Assembly: GCA_029210175.1 (NCBI GenBank)
Contig: JARGPL010000035.1
Coordinates: 38,465-102,464, forward strand
DNA from: Minwuia sp.
GTDB taxonomy: Bacteria; Pseudomonadota; Alphaproteobacteria; Minwuiales; Minwuiaceae
DNA: 64,000 nucleotides
Direction: 5' to 3'
Shown: one piece after another, positions 33,744 through 41,414 of the stretch
Numbering within the stretch: position 1 is the stretch's first letter
Layout: every line of letters starts with the position of its first letter
Program-made: the position numbers and the translations under genes
Notes under the pieces: model-generated
Database searches by the model: none
What the model was told of the DNA's origin: nothing
Seen by the model: the letters and a program-made list of their open reading frames with translations, nothing else

Positions 33744-33887
33744 CACGGGGCACGTTCTCCCTTGCCAGCCTCAGCCTCCTTCAGCACACCGATGATCTGC
33801 TCTTCCGCGAACTTCGTTCTCTTCATCTCGTCCGTCCTTCTGTCAGGGCCGGACTCTAATCAAGATTGGAGGAAAATCAGGGGGTCA
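33744..33887 (-). mobile_element. Left-end remnant of an IS3-family insertion sequence with orfA start
   Basis: Read on the minus strand, the element begins at 33887 with TGACCCCCTGATTTTCCTCC, a typical IS3-type terminal sequence. It continues into an orfA start at 33826 with peptide MKRTKFAEEQIIGVLKEAEAG, the conserved N-terminus of IS3-family OrfA (helix-turn-helix). The frame stops at 33743 after 27 codons, and nothing recognisable of the rest of orfA or orfB follows. This is a deletion scar, not a functional element. Confidence 0.75.
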
Positions 33888-33889
33888 CG

Positions 33890-34018
33890 TCAAAGATCGT
33901 CGTTGGCAACGGTTTCGCCCACTTCGCGCAGCGCCCTGGCGAGCGCCTGCACCTGAAGCGGGTCATTGGCATCGTCTGGGGCAATGCGGTCGTCGAGGCG
34001 GAAGGGGGTGATGGACAT
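33890..34018 (-). CDS. Small hypothetical protein (42 aa)
   Basis: The ORF reads MSITPFRLDDRIAPDDANDP... and ends GETVANDDL. It has a strong ribosome site, AGGAG 8 nt before the ATG (complement 34016-34018). It is acidic with no membrane helix. Its stop lies 3 bp from the IS3 end, so the element inserted just at or next to its 3' end and the natural C-terminus may have been longer. No family recognised. The ribosome site and codon use make it more credible than a random ORF. Confidence 0.45.
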   Translation of the reverse strand: MSITPFRLDDRIAPDDANDPLQVQALARALREVGETVANDDL

Positions 34019-34111
34019 CGTCGTCTCTCCTGAAGGGCGTGGAGCCTTCAGGATGACGTCGATTTCGAAATCAGTTCCCGTTCAGGTTGTGGGTCAAATC
34101 GGGTTGCTGGA

Positions 34112-34483
34112 TCACACGTGCTGGTCGATCAGGATCGGATTGCCGTCCGGGTCGATGACGGACAGGCTGCCGGGGCCGCTGGTGGTTTCATCGACTTCGC
34201 TGGTCAGGGTGACGCCGCGATCCCGCAGACGTTTCTGGATCTCGCGCACGTCGGTGAAACTGTCGAGGGTCTGGCCCTTGGTGTCCCAGCCCGGATTGAA
34301 GGTCATCGTGTTGCGTTCGAACATGCCCTGAAACAGTCCGATGATGCAGCTGGGACTGGTCATGATCAGCCAGCCCTGGTCCGGATCACCCCCGAAGGCG
34401 GTGAAGCCCAGGTCTTCGTAGAATGCTTTCGAGGCGGCGATGTCCTTCACCGCAAGGCTGATCGAAAAGTTGCCGAGGTCCAT
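34112..34483 (-). CDS. VOC / glyoxalase-fold protein
   Basis: 123 aa. A single vicinal-oxygen-chelate unit: FSISLAVKDIAASKAFYEDLGFTAFGGD at the start and GPGSLSVIDPDGNPILIDQHV at the end. Putative metal-binding positions are incomplete compared with glyoxalase I, so a binding or resistance role is as likely as catalysis. It lies upstream of no obvious operon partner; the AlkA-type gene sits 38 bp away on the same strand. Confidence 0.85.
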   Translation of the reverse strand: MDLGNFSISLAVKDIAASKAFYEDLGFTAFGGDPDQGWLIMTSPSCIIGLFQGMFERNTMTFNPGWDTKGQTLDSFTDVREIQKRLRDRGVTLTSEVDETTSGPGSLSVIDPDGNPILIDQHV

Positions 34484-34521
34484 CGTCCAGGTCCCTAGAA
34501 TTGGTGATTGGTCAGGTCAGA

Positions 34522-35217
34522 TCAGTCCACACTCACCGGGTCGGCGCGGCGGCGGACCACACCATAATAGCGCCAAAGCAGCCGCGCCGCGACGCCCCGG
34601 TGCGGTTTCCACTGTTCGGCCATCTCGCGCATCGCCTTTTCCGACGGGCGGTCGGGCAAGCCTTTCAGGTCCTGCGCCGCCACCTGAAGGGCCAGATCGC
34701 CGGAGGGGAAGATGTCGGGGCGGTTGAGGGCGAACAGCAGATAGACCTCTGCCGTCCAGCGCCCGATACCCTTCACGGTAGTCAGTGCGGCCATGGCGTC
34801 GCCATCGCTCATCTCAGGCAACTGGTCCAGCGGCAGGGTGCCGTCATGAATGTCGGAACAGAGCGCCCGCATGTAGCGCATCTTGGGGCGGCTGAGGCCC
34901 ATGGCCTTCAGCGCCGCTTCGTCCAGCGTCAGGAACTGCGCCGGGGTAAAGGGCGTCGTTCCTGCCTCCACCCGCTTCCAGATCGCAGCGGCGGAGGCCA
35001 GCGAGACCTGCTGGTCCACGATCAGCTTCATCAGGGTCTTCAGGCCGGGTGGCCGGGTGCGGTCGGGCAGGGCACCGGCCACGGCCCGCGCCTGTTTCAG
35101 GTCCGGGTCCCGCAGATAGAGTGCCGCCAGGGCCGCACTCAGTTCCGGGCTTTCGCCAGACCGGAACGGCGCGGGTGCTGGTGGCGGCTCCTCCATGGTT
35201 TCAGGCTTCCGTTTCAC
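34522..35217 (-). CDS. DNA-3-methyladenine glycosylase II (AlkA-type, HhH-GPD)
   Basis: 231 aa (a start at 35196 is also possible and would avoid overlap with the EVE gene). The helix-hairpin-helix GPD motif reads LTTVKGIGRWTAEVYLLFAL, with the catalytic Asp174 in IFPSGDLALQ. It excises alkylated bases such as 3-methyladenine. It lacks the N-terminal Ada/AlkA beta domain of E. coli AlkA, as in the shorter MAG1-like enzymes. It follows the EVE-domain gene on the same strand with a slight overlap. Confidence 0.9.
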   Translation of the reverse strand: MKRKPETMEEPPPAPAPFRSGESPELSAALAALYLRDPDLKQARAVAGALPDRTRPPGLKTLMKLIVDQQVSLASAAAIWKRVEAGTTPFTPAQFLTLDEAALKAMGLSRPKMRYMRALCSDIHDGTLPLDQLPEMSDGDAMAALTTVKGIGRWTAEVYLLFALNRPDIFPSGDLALQVAAQDLKGLPDRPSEKAMREMAEQWKPHRGVAARLLWRYYGVVRRRADPVSVD

Positions 35218-35620
35218 CCATCTGGCAGAGCAGGCCCCAGGCGTCCTCAGGGATCGGCATGACCGACAGCCGTGACTGCTTGATCAGCGGCAGATCGGCC
35301 AGACGCGGTTCCGCTTTCACGTCTTCCAGCGTGACCGGCTTGTTGAAAGGGCGGACGGCCTTCACGTCGACCATGCCAAAGCGTTCCTTCGGGTCGGTGT
35401 GGTCAGGGTAGTATTCGCGGATCACCTCCACGATGCCGACGATCCGCTTTTCGTTCACCGAGTGATAGAAGAACCCCAGATCACCGACCTTCATGGCCTT
35501 CATATTGTTGGACGCCTGGTAATTGCGCACGCCGTCCCAGTGCTCGCCCTTGTCGCCACGCGCCACCTGATCATCCCAGCCCCAGGTATTGGGCTCCGAC
35601 TTGAACAGCCAGTAGTTCAT
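35201..35620 (-). CDS. EVE domain protein
   Basis: 139 aa from the ATG with complement at 35618-35620 (MNYWLFKSEPNTWGWDD). This is a complete EVE domain of the PUA-like fold: WDGVRNYQASNNMKAMKVGDLGFFYHS, IVGIVEVIREYYPDHTDPKERFGMVDVKAV, then LPLIKQSRLSVMPI. EVE domains bind modified bases in DNA or RNA. The pairing with an alkyl-base glycosylase downstream is suggestive of base-damage recognition, but both are common stand-alone genes. Confidence 0.9.
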   Translation of the reverse strand: MNYWLFKSEPNTWGWDDQVARGDKGEHWDGVRNYQASNNMKAMKVGDLGFFYHSVNEKRIVGIVEVIREYYPDHTDPKERFGMVDVKAVRPFNKPVTLEDVKAEPRLADLPLIKQSRLSVMPIPEDAWGLLCQMGETEA

Positions 35621-35648
35621 GGGGTTGCTCCCTTCCGCGCCGGATCGA

Positions 35649-36551
35649 TCATCCGTCGCTGCGTTCGCGCACCATGTTGATGATGCCGGAGAAATCCTTC
35701 GGACCCTGGCCCATGGCCTCGGCATAGGCGGTATAGAGCTTCTCCGCTTCCGCGCCCATGTGGGTGTCCGTGCCGGTGTCCGCGGCGGCGGTGGCGGCCA
35801 GGCGCAGATCCTTCAGCATGTTCTCTGCCGTGAAACCCGCCTGATAGTCGCGGTTGGCCGGGCTGGTTTCCACAGGACCGGGGACCGGGCAATAGACGTT
35901 GATCGACCAGCAATAGCCCGATGACGTGGACACGATGTCGAAGAAGGTCTGATGATCCAGCCCCAGCTTTTCCGCCAGCACGAACGCCTCGCTGGCGGCG
36001 GCCATGGAGATGCCGAGCACCATGTTGTTGCAGATCTTCGCGGCCTGACCATTGCCGGTGCCGCCCGCATGGACGATCTTCGCGCCCATCTTCGACAGAA
36101 TCGGCTCGGCGCGCGCGAATCCGCCGTCGGTGGCCCCGCACATGAACGTCAGGGTGCCGCCCTCAGCGCCACCAACGCCACCGGACACCGGCGCATCGAC
36201 CATTTCAAGCCCGTGCTCGACAGCGGTTGCCGCCACTTCGCGCGCCGTTGAAACATCGATGGTGGAGCAGTCGATGAGCAGCGATCCGGATGCCTTTGCC
36301 GCCGCGATGACGCCATCGTCCCCCAGATAGGCGGCGCGCACATGATCGCCCTTCGGCAGCATGGACACGACGATTTCCCGCCCGGTCGCTGCTTCCTTCG
36401 CGCTGGCAGCGGCCTTGCCCCCTGCGTCAACGACGGCCTGCACAGCGGCAGCCGACAGGTCGAAACAGGTGACTGCGTGCCCGGCCTTCAGCAGGTTGCG
36501 GGCCATCGGGCCCCCCATGTTGCCGACGCCGATGAAACCGATCTCCGCCAT
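35649..36551 (-). CDS. 3-hydroxyisobutyrate dehydrogenase-family NAD(P) oxidoreductase
   Basis: 300 aa from the ATG with complement at 36549-36551 (MAEIGFIGVGNMGGPMARN), preceded by GGGGAGGAAG. The Rossmann start GFIGVGNMGGPMARNLL, substrate motif DAPVSGGVGGAEGGTLTFMCG and catalytic Lys172 in GNGQAAKICNNM fit the beta-hydroxyacid dehydrogenase family. Valine catabolism (MmsB) is the commonest role, though tartronate semialdehyde or related substrates are possible. It lies 28 bp before the EVE gene on the same strand. Confidence 0.9.
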   Translation of the reverse strand: MAEIGFIGVGNMGGPMARNLLKAGHAVTCFDLSAAAVQAVVDAGGKAAASAKEAATGREIVVSMLPKGDHVRAAYLGDDGVIAAAKASGSLLIDCSTIDVSTAREVAATAVEHGLEMVDAPVSGGVGGAEGGTLTFMCGATDGGFARAEPILSKMGAKIVHAGGTGNGQAAKICNNMVLGISMAAASEAFVLAEKLGLDHQTFFDIVSTSSGYCWSINVYCPVPGPVETSPANRDYQAGFTAENMLKDLRLAATAAADTGTDTHMGAEAEKLYTAYAEAMGQGPKDFSGIINMVRERSDG

Positions 36552-36607
36552 GTGCTCTTCCTCCCCCGAAGTGTGTCGATAGAAATGCGTGTGTCGTTCA
36601 GATGTGA

Positions 36608-37231
36608 TCAATAAAGCGTTTCACGGTAGTTCTGCTCAAGCAGTTTATCTGCCGCTTCCACATCAATCGTCTTGTTGGTCTGGTCCGCGATCATCTTTGA
36701 CAGGGACGGCATGACCTTCCGGTCCTGCTGCACGGCAGGATCCCAGAGTTTCGAACGGATGAACGCCTTGGAGCAATGCAGGAACGTCTCATCCACCTGC
36801 ACCACGATCGCGGTGACCGGTGCCTTGCCGTTCACGGCCATGGATTGCAGCAATTCCGGCGCGACCGAGACATGCGCACGGCCATTGACCCGCAGTGTCT
36901 CGGTGATGCCCGGAATCATGAAGATCAGCGCCACATGCGGGTTGGCCACGATGTTGGTCATGGAATCGATGCGCCGGTTTCCCGGTCGGTCAGGGATGGC
37001 CAGTGTGTTGTCGTCGATCACCTGAACGAAGCCAGGCAGGTCACCCTTTGGTGACACGTCCGCTGCGCCGTCGGTGGCGGCGCTGCCCATGACCAGAAAC
37101 GGCGACAGTTCGATGAACCGCTTGCAGTGCGGGTCCAGCGCCGGAATGGCCTTCTCCGCCGCCCGACCGGATGGATGGCCGTAGACCGCGCGCAGTGCCG
37201 CCTCATCGTTCAAGATATGCTTGTCAGCCAT
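36608..37231 (-). CDS. Pyridoxamine 5'-phosphate oxidase family, MSMEG_1061-type FMN protein
   Basis: 207 aa. An FMN-binding split barrel: FIELSPFLVMGSAATDGAADVSPKGDLPGFV, then DRPGNRRIDSMTNIVANPHVALIFMIPG, TLRVNGRAHVS and VDETFLHCSKAFIRSKLWDP near the C-terminus. This group is usually FMN-dependent but not a true PdxH; reactions are uncharacterised, perhaps flavin- or F420-type reductions. It lies between the HIBADH and GST genes, all leftward. Confidence 0.85.
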   Translation of the reverse strand: MADKHILNDEAALRAVYGHPSGRAAEKAIPALDPHCKRFIELSPFLVMGSAATDGAADVSPKGDLPGFVQVIDDNTLAIPDRPGNRRIDSMTNIVANPHVALIFMIPGITETLRVNGRAHVSVAPELLQSMAVNGKAPVTAIVVQVDETFLHCSKAFIRSKLWDPAVQQDRKVMPSLSKMIADQTNKTIDVEAADKLLEQNYRETLY

Positions 37232-37278
37232 CCGTCCTGTCCTTCCGTTTCAACCTGAGCGCCAACCGGAATCCTCGA

Positions 37279-37980
37279 TCAGTCCGGCCTGCCGGGATTG
37301 CGGTGCGCCAGCAGGTTCTTGCGGGCTTCCTCGTCCCAATTGCCGGTCGGCTTGCCGAACTCCGACCCGACCTTGTAGCCGCGGCGCAGCGCCGGGCGTG
37401 CCTGCAGGGCCTTGTACCAGCGTTTCACGTTCGGGTACTGGTCAAGATCGACTTCCTGGCGCTTGTAGGTGATGACCCACGGCCAGCAGGCCATGTCGGC
37501 GATGGAATATTCATCGGCGATGAAGTCCCTGCCTTCCAGCCGCCGGTCCAGCACGCCATACAGGCGATGCATCTCGTTGTCATAGCGCTCCTTGGCGTAG
37601 GGAATGGGTTCCGGCGCGTAGAACCGGAAATGCCCGGCCTGACCGAACATCGGTCCCATGCCGCCCATCTGCCACATCAGCCATTCCATCACCGTGTTAC
37701 GCCCCCGGATGTCGGTGGGCAGGAACTTGCCGGACTTCTCTGCCAGATAGACCAGGATCGCACCGGTCTCGAACACGGAAACCGGTGCGCCGCCATCGGC
37801 CGGATCGTGATCGACGATGGCCGGCATGCGGTTGTTGGGGCTGATCTTCAGGAACTCCGGTTCGAACTGTGCGCCCTTGCCGATGTTGACGGGGATGACG
37901 GTGTAATCCAGCCCCATTTCCTCCAGCGCGATGGAAATCTTCCAGCCATTCGGTGTGGGCCAGTAATATACGTCGATCAC
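37279..37980 (-). CDS. Glutathione S-transferase (YfcG/nu-class-like)
   Basis: 233 aa from a GTG with complement at 37978-37980, which has GGGGAGGA 5 nt upstream; an ATG at 38013 is also in frame. The thioredoxin domain begins VIDVYYWPTPNGWKISIALEEMGL with the TPNG motif of the YfcG/Ure2p group, and VFETGAILVYLAEKSGKFLP binds glutathione. The helical domain has WLMWQMGGMGPMFGQAGHF. Related enzymes show disulfide-bond reductase or nu-GST activity. Divergent from the MaoC gene at 38088. Confidence 0.9.
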   Translation of the reverse strand: MIDVYYWPTPNGWKISIALEEMGLDYTVIPVNIGKGAQFEPEFLKISPNNRMPAIVDHDPADGGAPVSVFETGAILVYLAEKSGKFLPTDIRGRNTVMEWLMWQMGGMGPMFGQAGHFRFYAPEPIPYAKERYDNEMHRLYGVLDRRLEGRDFIADEYSIADMACWPWVITYKRQEVDLDQYPNVKRWYKALQARPALRRGYKVGSEFGKPTGNWDEEARKNLLAHRNPGRPD

Positions 37981-38087
37981 GATTGTCCTCCCCAGGGTCT
38001 CTGTACCCTCCAAACTAGAGCATATGGCTGAATGGGGAAGTCCGCTCTGTGTTCCAAGACCGGCTGGCTTGCGCTAGGCTGGCGACC

Positions 38088-38543
38088 ATGCGCCCGGTTC
38101 GGTATTTTGATGACTACATGGTGGGGGACAGGTTCGTCACGGACAGCGTGACGGTCACCGAAGGCATGATCCTGCAGTTCGGGCGTGGCTTCGACACGCA
38201 ACTGTTTCACACCAACATCGATGCGGCGACGGACAGCACCTTCGGCGGCCTGATCGGCAGCGGCCTGCAGACCCTCAATCTCAGCTTCGCGCTGTTCTTC
38301 AGGCTGGAACTGGTGCAGCCCGTGGCGCTCGGCAGTCCCGGCCTGGACAATGTCCGCTGGAACCAGCCCTTGCGCCCTGGCGATACGATCCATGTCATCT
38401 GCGAGGTGCTGGAAATGCGCCCGTCACGCAGCAAGCCTGACCGGGGCATGCTGGTCATGCGCCACGACACCTTCAGGCAGGATGACAGTCAGATCATGAC
38501 ATTCAACTGCATGCACCTGCTGCGACGGCGGCAGGCCGCATGA
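38088..38543 (+). CDS. MaoC-like hot-dog fold dehydratase (second copy)
   Basis: 151 aa from the ATG at 38088 (MRPVRYFDDYMVGDRF); the in-frame start at 38049 adds thirteen unlikely residues. The catalytic region FGRGFDTQLFHTN and the blocks FGGLIGSGLQTL and GLDNVRWNQPLRPGDTIHVICEVL parallel the MaoC at 26193. Functionally an enoyl-thioester hydratase; the natural CoA ester is unknown. Overlaps the lipoprotein gene by 4 bp. Confidence 0.88.
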   Translation: MRPVRYFDDYMVGDRFVTDSVTVTEGMILQFGRGFDTQLFHTNIDAATDSTFGGLIGSGLQTLNLSFALFFRLELVQPVALGSPGLDNVRWNQPLRPGDTIHVICEVLEMRPSRSKPDRGMLVMRHDTFRQDDSQIMTFNCMHLLRRRQAA

Positions 38544-39181
38544 GCCTGCGTTTCGCGTTCATGGGGACATGTCTGCTGCTGTTGGGCGCCTGCGGTTCAC
38601 GCGGCGACCTGCCGCCGCCGGTGATCGGGGAGCCACGCCTGTCGAAGGCCGGAAGCCTGTCCGGTGTCGTCGGTCTGACCCAGGATGACTGGGAAGTGCT
38701 GGACAAGGACCTGCGCCGTGCTGTCTTCCGCCTCGGCTTTCTGGAGCGACTGACGGCCAGCTGCATCGAGTTATTCCCCGAACATGCTGATTTCCTGGGC
38801 GAGTTCGGGCTGCTGGTGAACCGCGGCCTGACTGAACCGGTAGAGCGTGGCATGGCGATGGAGGCGGAGCGCCTGCGTCTGGTTGGTGATGGTCGGGAGC
38901 GGGCAATCGTCGCGCTGCTGGCCATGCGACAGGCAGAGATGGATGTGGAAGGCATGATGTCCGACCAGATCAATGCGTTGGCCACCAAGCCGGTGGAAGG
39001 CCGGCAAGCAGTTGTCACCGGCTGTGGTCTGATCTTCGAGAAGGCCGTGCGGCGGGACCTGCTGCGCACCGTGTCGCAACCGCTTGAAACATACTTTGCA
39101 CGGTTGGAGGAAACGCACCCGAAACTGCACGGAGACGGCGACAAGATCATCCGCATTCGCCGGTATCTTGCCAGAATTTGA
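38540..39181 (+). CDS. Putative lipoprotein of unknown function
   Basis: 213 aa, beginning in a 4-bp overlap with the MaoC gene. The signal peptide MSLRFAFMGTCLLLLGAC carries a lipobox (LGAC). The mature protein is helical and charged (ETLEETHPKLHGDGDKIIR-type ending; VRRDLLRTVSQPLETYFARLEE). No family recognised. Because the mature part starts after a Gly-Ser-Arg-Gly-Asp segment it avoids the Asp+2 inner-membrane retention signal, so outer-membrane sorting is likely. Confidence 0.75.
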   Translation: MSLRFAFMGTCLLLLGACGSRGDLPPPVIGEPRLSKAGSLSGVVGLTQDDWEVLDKDLRRAVFRLGFLERLTASCIELFPEHADFLGEFGLLVNRGLTEPVERGMAMEAERLRLVGDGRERAIVALLAMRQAEMDVEGMMSDQINALATKPVEGRQAVVTGCGLIFEKAVRRDLLRTVSQPLETYFARLEETHPKLHGDGDKIIRIRRYLARI

Positions 39182-39228
39182 AACACGGTCTGAAACCTCG
39201 ATCCGAGGCATGGCCGCATGCTGCTTGT

Positions 39229-39801
39229 TCAGGTGCGCGTGTCGTCCTTCCAGCGGTTCACCAGCCCGCTGTCGATATCGAACAGATCCAGCACGCGCCC
39301 GACGGTGTGGTCGATCATTTCTGCCAGGCTGGCGGGCCGCGCGTAGAACGCAGGCACTGGCGGCATGATGATCGCACCGGCCTCCGTTGCCTGGCTCATC
39401 AGGCGCAGATGCCCGGCGTGCAGCGGCGTTTCGCGGACCATCAGCACCAGCCGGCGTCGTTCCTTCAGGGTCACGTCGGCGGCGCGGGCAAGCAGGTTTC
39501 CGGCAGCACAGTTCGCTACCTCGGACAGGGTCTTGATGGAGCAGGGGGCGATGACCATGCCGCGCGTCCTGAACGATCCGCTGGCGATTCCGGCACCGAC
39601 ATCGCCCACCGGATAGCTGACGTCAGCCAGCGCACGCACATCATCGACCCTGTGGTCGGTCTCGGCCGTGATGGTCAGGGCGGCTGCCTTGCTCATCACC
39701 AGGTGGGTTTCCACCGGCTGGTCGCGCAGGAATTCCAGCAGCCGGATGCCATAGGCGGCACCGCTGGCCCCGGACATGCCGATGATCAGGCGTTCGGTCA
39801 T
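39229..39801 (-). CDS. ubiX: Flavin prenyltransferase UbiX
   Basis: 190 aa. UbiX hallmarks: IIGMSGASGAAYGIRLLEFL with the FMN-binding glycine loop, HLVMSKAA, GSFRTRGMVIAPCSIKTLSEVANC, and RRRLVLMVRETPLHAGHLRLM with PPVPAFYARP. It makes prenylated FMN for the UbiD decarboxylase in ubiquinone synthesis. No ubiD is present here. It sits 39 bp downstream of the D-lactate-type oxidase on the same strand. Confidence 0.94.
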   Translation of the reverse strand: MTERLIIGMSGASGAAYGIRLLEFLRDQPVETHLVMSKAAALTITAETDHRVDDVRALADVSYPVGDVGAGIASGSFRTRGMVIAPCSIKTLSEVANCAAGNLLARAADVTLKERRRLVLMVRETPLHAGHLRLMSQATEAGAIIMPPVPAFYARPASLAEMIDHTVGRVLDLFDIDSGLVNRWKDDTRT

Positions 39802-39839
39802 GCGAGGTTTCGTGTCCTGTAAGCTTCGGGTTCGGGCAA

Positions 39840-41240
39840 TCAGACCGTGAAGATCTTGCCCGGGTTCATGATGTTCTTCGGATCCAGCGCCTGCTTGATC
39901 ATCCGCATGAAGCTGATGGCATCGCCATGCTCCGCCTGCAGAAACTTCATCTTGCCGGTGCCGACGCCATGTTCGCCGGTGCAGGTGCCGCCCATCGACA
40001 GGGCACGCTCCACCATCCGGTCGTTCAGGGCATCCGCGCGATTGAACTCTTCCTCGTCACCTTCCGCCATGACAAAGGCGAGGTGGAAGTTGCCGTCGCC
40101 GACGTGGCCGACGATGGGGGCGACAAGCTTCGAGTCCACGACATCCTGCTTGGTTTCGAGGATGCATTCCGCCAGGCGGGAGATCGGGACACAGACGTCC
40201 GTCGCCCAGAGCACCGAATTGTTGCGCAGGGCCTTTGCGGCATAGGCCGCATCGTGGCGGGCCTGCCAGAGCTTGGTGCGTTCCTCGGCCTGCGATGTCC
40301 ACTGGAAGTTCGCGCCACCAAAGTCGGTGCAGATATCGCCCATGCTGGTCGCCTGTTCCGCCACGCTGGACTCGGAGCCATGGAATTCCAGGAAAAGGGT
40401 CGACATGACCGGATAGTCGAGACCGGAATAGCGATTGATCGCGTCCATCTGCACGTCATCCAGCAGTTCGATCCGGGCAATCGGAATGCCGCACTGAATG
40501 GTGGCGATGACGGCGTTCACGGCACCTTCCAGATCGGGGAAGGACACGACAGCCGACGTGATTGCTTCCGGGATGCCATAGAGTTTCAGCGTCACTTCCG
40601 TGATGATGCCGAGCGTGCCTTCCGACCCCACCATCAGACGGGTGAGATCATAACCGGCTGAGGATTTGCGCGCGCGCCGGTTGGTGCGGATGACGCGTCC
40701 GTCGGGCATGACGCAGGTCAGGGCCAGGACGTTCTCGCGCATGGTGCCGTATCGGACGGCATTGGTGCCCGATGCCCGTGTGGCGGACATGCCGCCAATG
40801 GACGCGTCCGCACCGGGGTCAATGGGGAAGAACAGGCCGGTATCACGCAGGTATTCATTCAGCTGCTTGCGTCGCACGCCTGCCTGGACCGTGCAGTCCA
40901 GATCTTCGGGATTGACCTCGATGATCGCGTCCATCTGGCTCAGGTCGATCGTGACGCCGCCACGGGTGGGGATCACGTGGCCCTCCAGCGAAGTGCCGGT
41001 GCCGTAGGGAATGATCGGCACTTCATGGGCCGAGCAGATCTTGACGATCGCCGACACCTCTTCCGTCGTATGCGCGAAACAGACCGCATCGGGGCGGGCC
41101 CCGTGGTGATAGCTCTCGTCATGGCCATGCTGGTCGCGCACGGCATTCGCGGTGCTCAAGCGGTCACCCAGCAGGTCACGCAGGGCGACGATGACGGCGT
41201 CGAGAGACTCGACGCTCGGTTTCAGGGCTGTATCGGCCAT
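39840..41240 (-). CDS. FAD-binding oxidase of the D-lactate dehydrogenase / GlcD family
   Basis: 466 aa. A FAD_binding_4 (PCMH-type) domain (about 55-230) includes VPIIPYGTGTSLEGHVIPTRGGVTIDL and GADASIGGMSATRASGTNAVRYG. The C-terminal substrate domain has GHVGDGNFHLAF and GTCTGEHGVGTGKMKFLQAEHG. The pattern fits D-lactate (cytochrome) dehydrogenase, glycolate oxidase subunit D or D-2-hydroxyglutarate dehydrogenase; the neighbours do not decide. Leftward, with ubiX next. Its divergent gap with the AMP-ligase contains a 9-bp-arm inverted repeat. Confidence 0.92.
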   Translation of the reverse strand: MADTALKPSVESLDAVIVALRDLLGDRLSTANAVRDQHGHDESYHHGARPDAVCFAHTTEEVSAIVKICSAHEVPIIPYGTGTSLEGHVIPTRGGVTIDLSQMDAIIEVNPEDLDCTVQAGVRRKQLNEYLRDTGLFFPIDPGADASIGGMSATRASGTNAVRYGTMRENVLALTCVMPDGRVIRTNRRARKSSAGYDLTRLMVGSEGTLGIITEVTLKLYGIPEAITSAVVSFPDLEGAVNAVIATIQCGIPIARIELLDDVQMDAINRYSGLDYPVMSTLFLEFHGSESSVAEQATSMGDICTDFGGANFQWTSQAEERTKLWQARHDAAYAAKALRNNSVLWATDVCVPISRLAECILETKQDVVDSKLVAPIVGHVGDGNFHLAFVMAEGDEEEFNRADALNDRMVERALSMGGTCTGEHGVGTGKMKFLQAEHGDAISFMRMIKQALDPKNIMNPGKIFTV

Positions 41241-41301
41241 GGCTGCATCCTCCTGCCGCGCCTTTCGGCACTGATGTCATCTTGGCAACGGTATAGCAAT
41301 T

Positions 41302-41332
41302 GGCCTTGCGATGAAACGTCAACCGCAAGGCC
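41302..41332. promoter_or_regulatory. 9-bp-arm inverted repeat in divergent gap
   Basis: GGCCTTGCG (41302-41310) is perfectly complementary to CGCAAGGCC (41324-41332) with a 13-nt centre. It lies between the D-lactate dehydrogenase-type gene and the acyl-CoA ligase gene. It could be an operator for either or both, or a stem-loop in a leader RNA. Confidence 0.35.
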
Positions 41333-41414
41333 CGCGCGCCCTTGCACGACGCGGCCAAACCCGCCTTTATGGGGGGTGTGAAATCATTGCGGAATCTGGG
41401 GAGGAAAAACCACG

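Noticed and set aside
38049..38087. Extended N-terminus of the second MaoC protein
   Set aside because: The extra 13 residues lack similarity to the paralogue at 26193, which aligns from the ATG at 38088.
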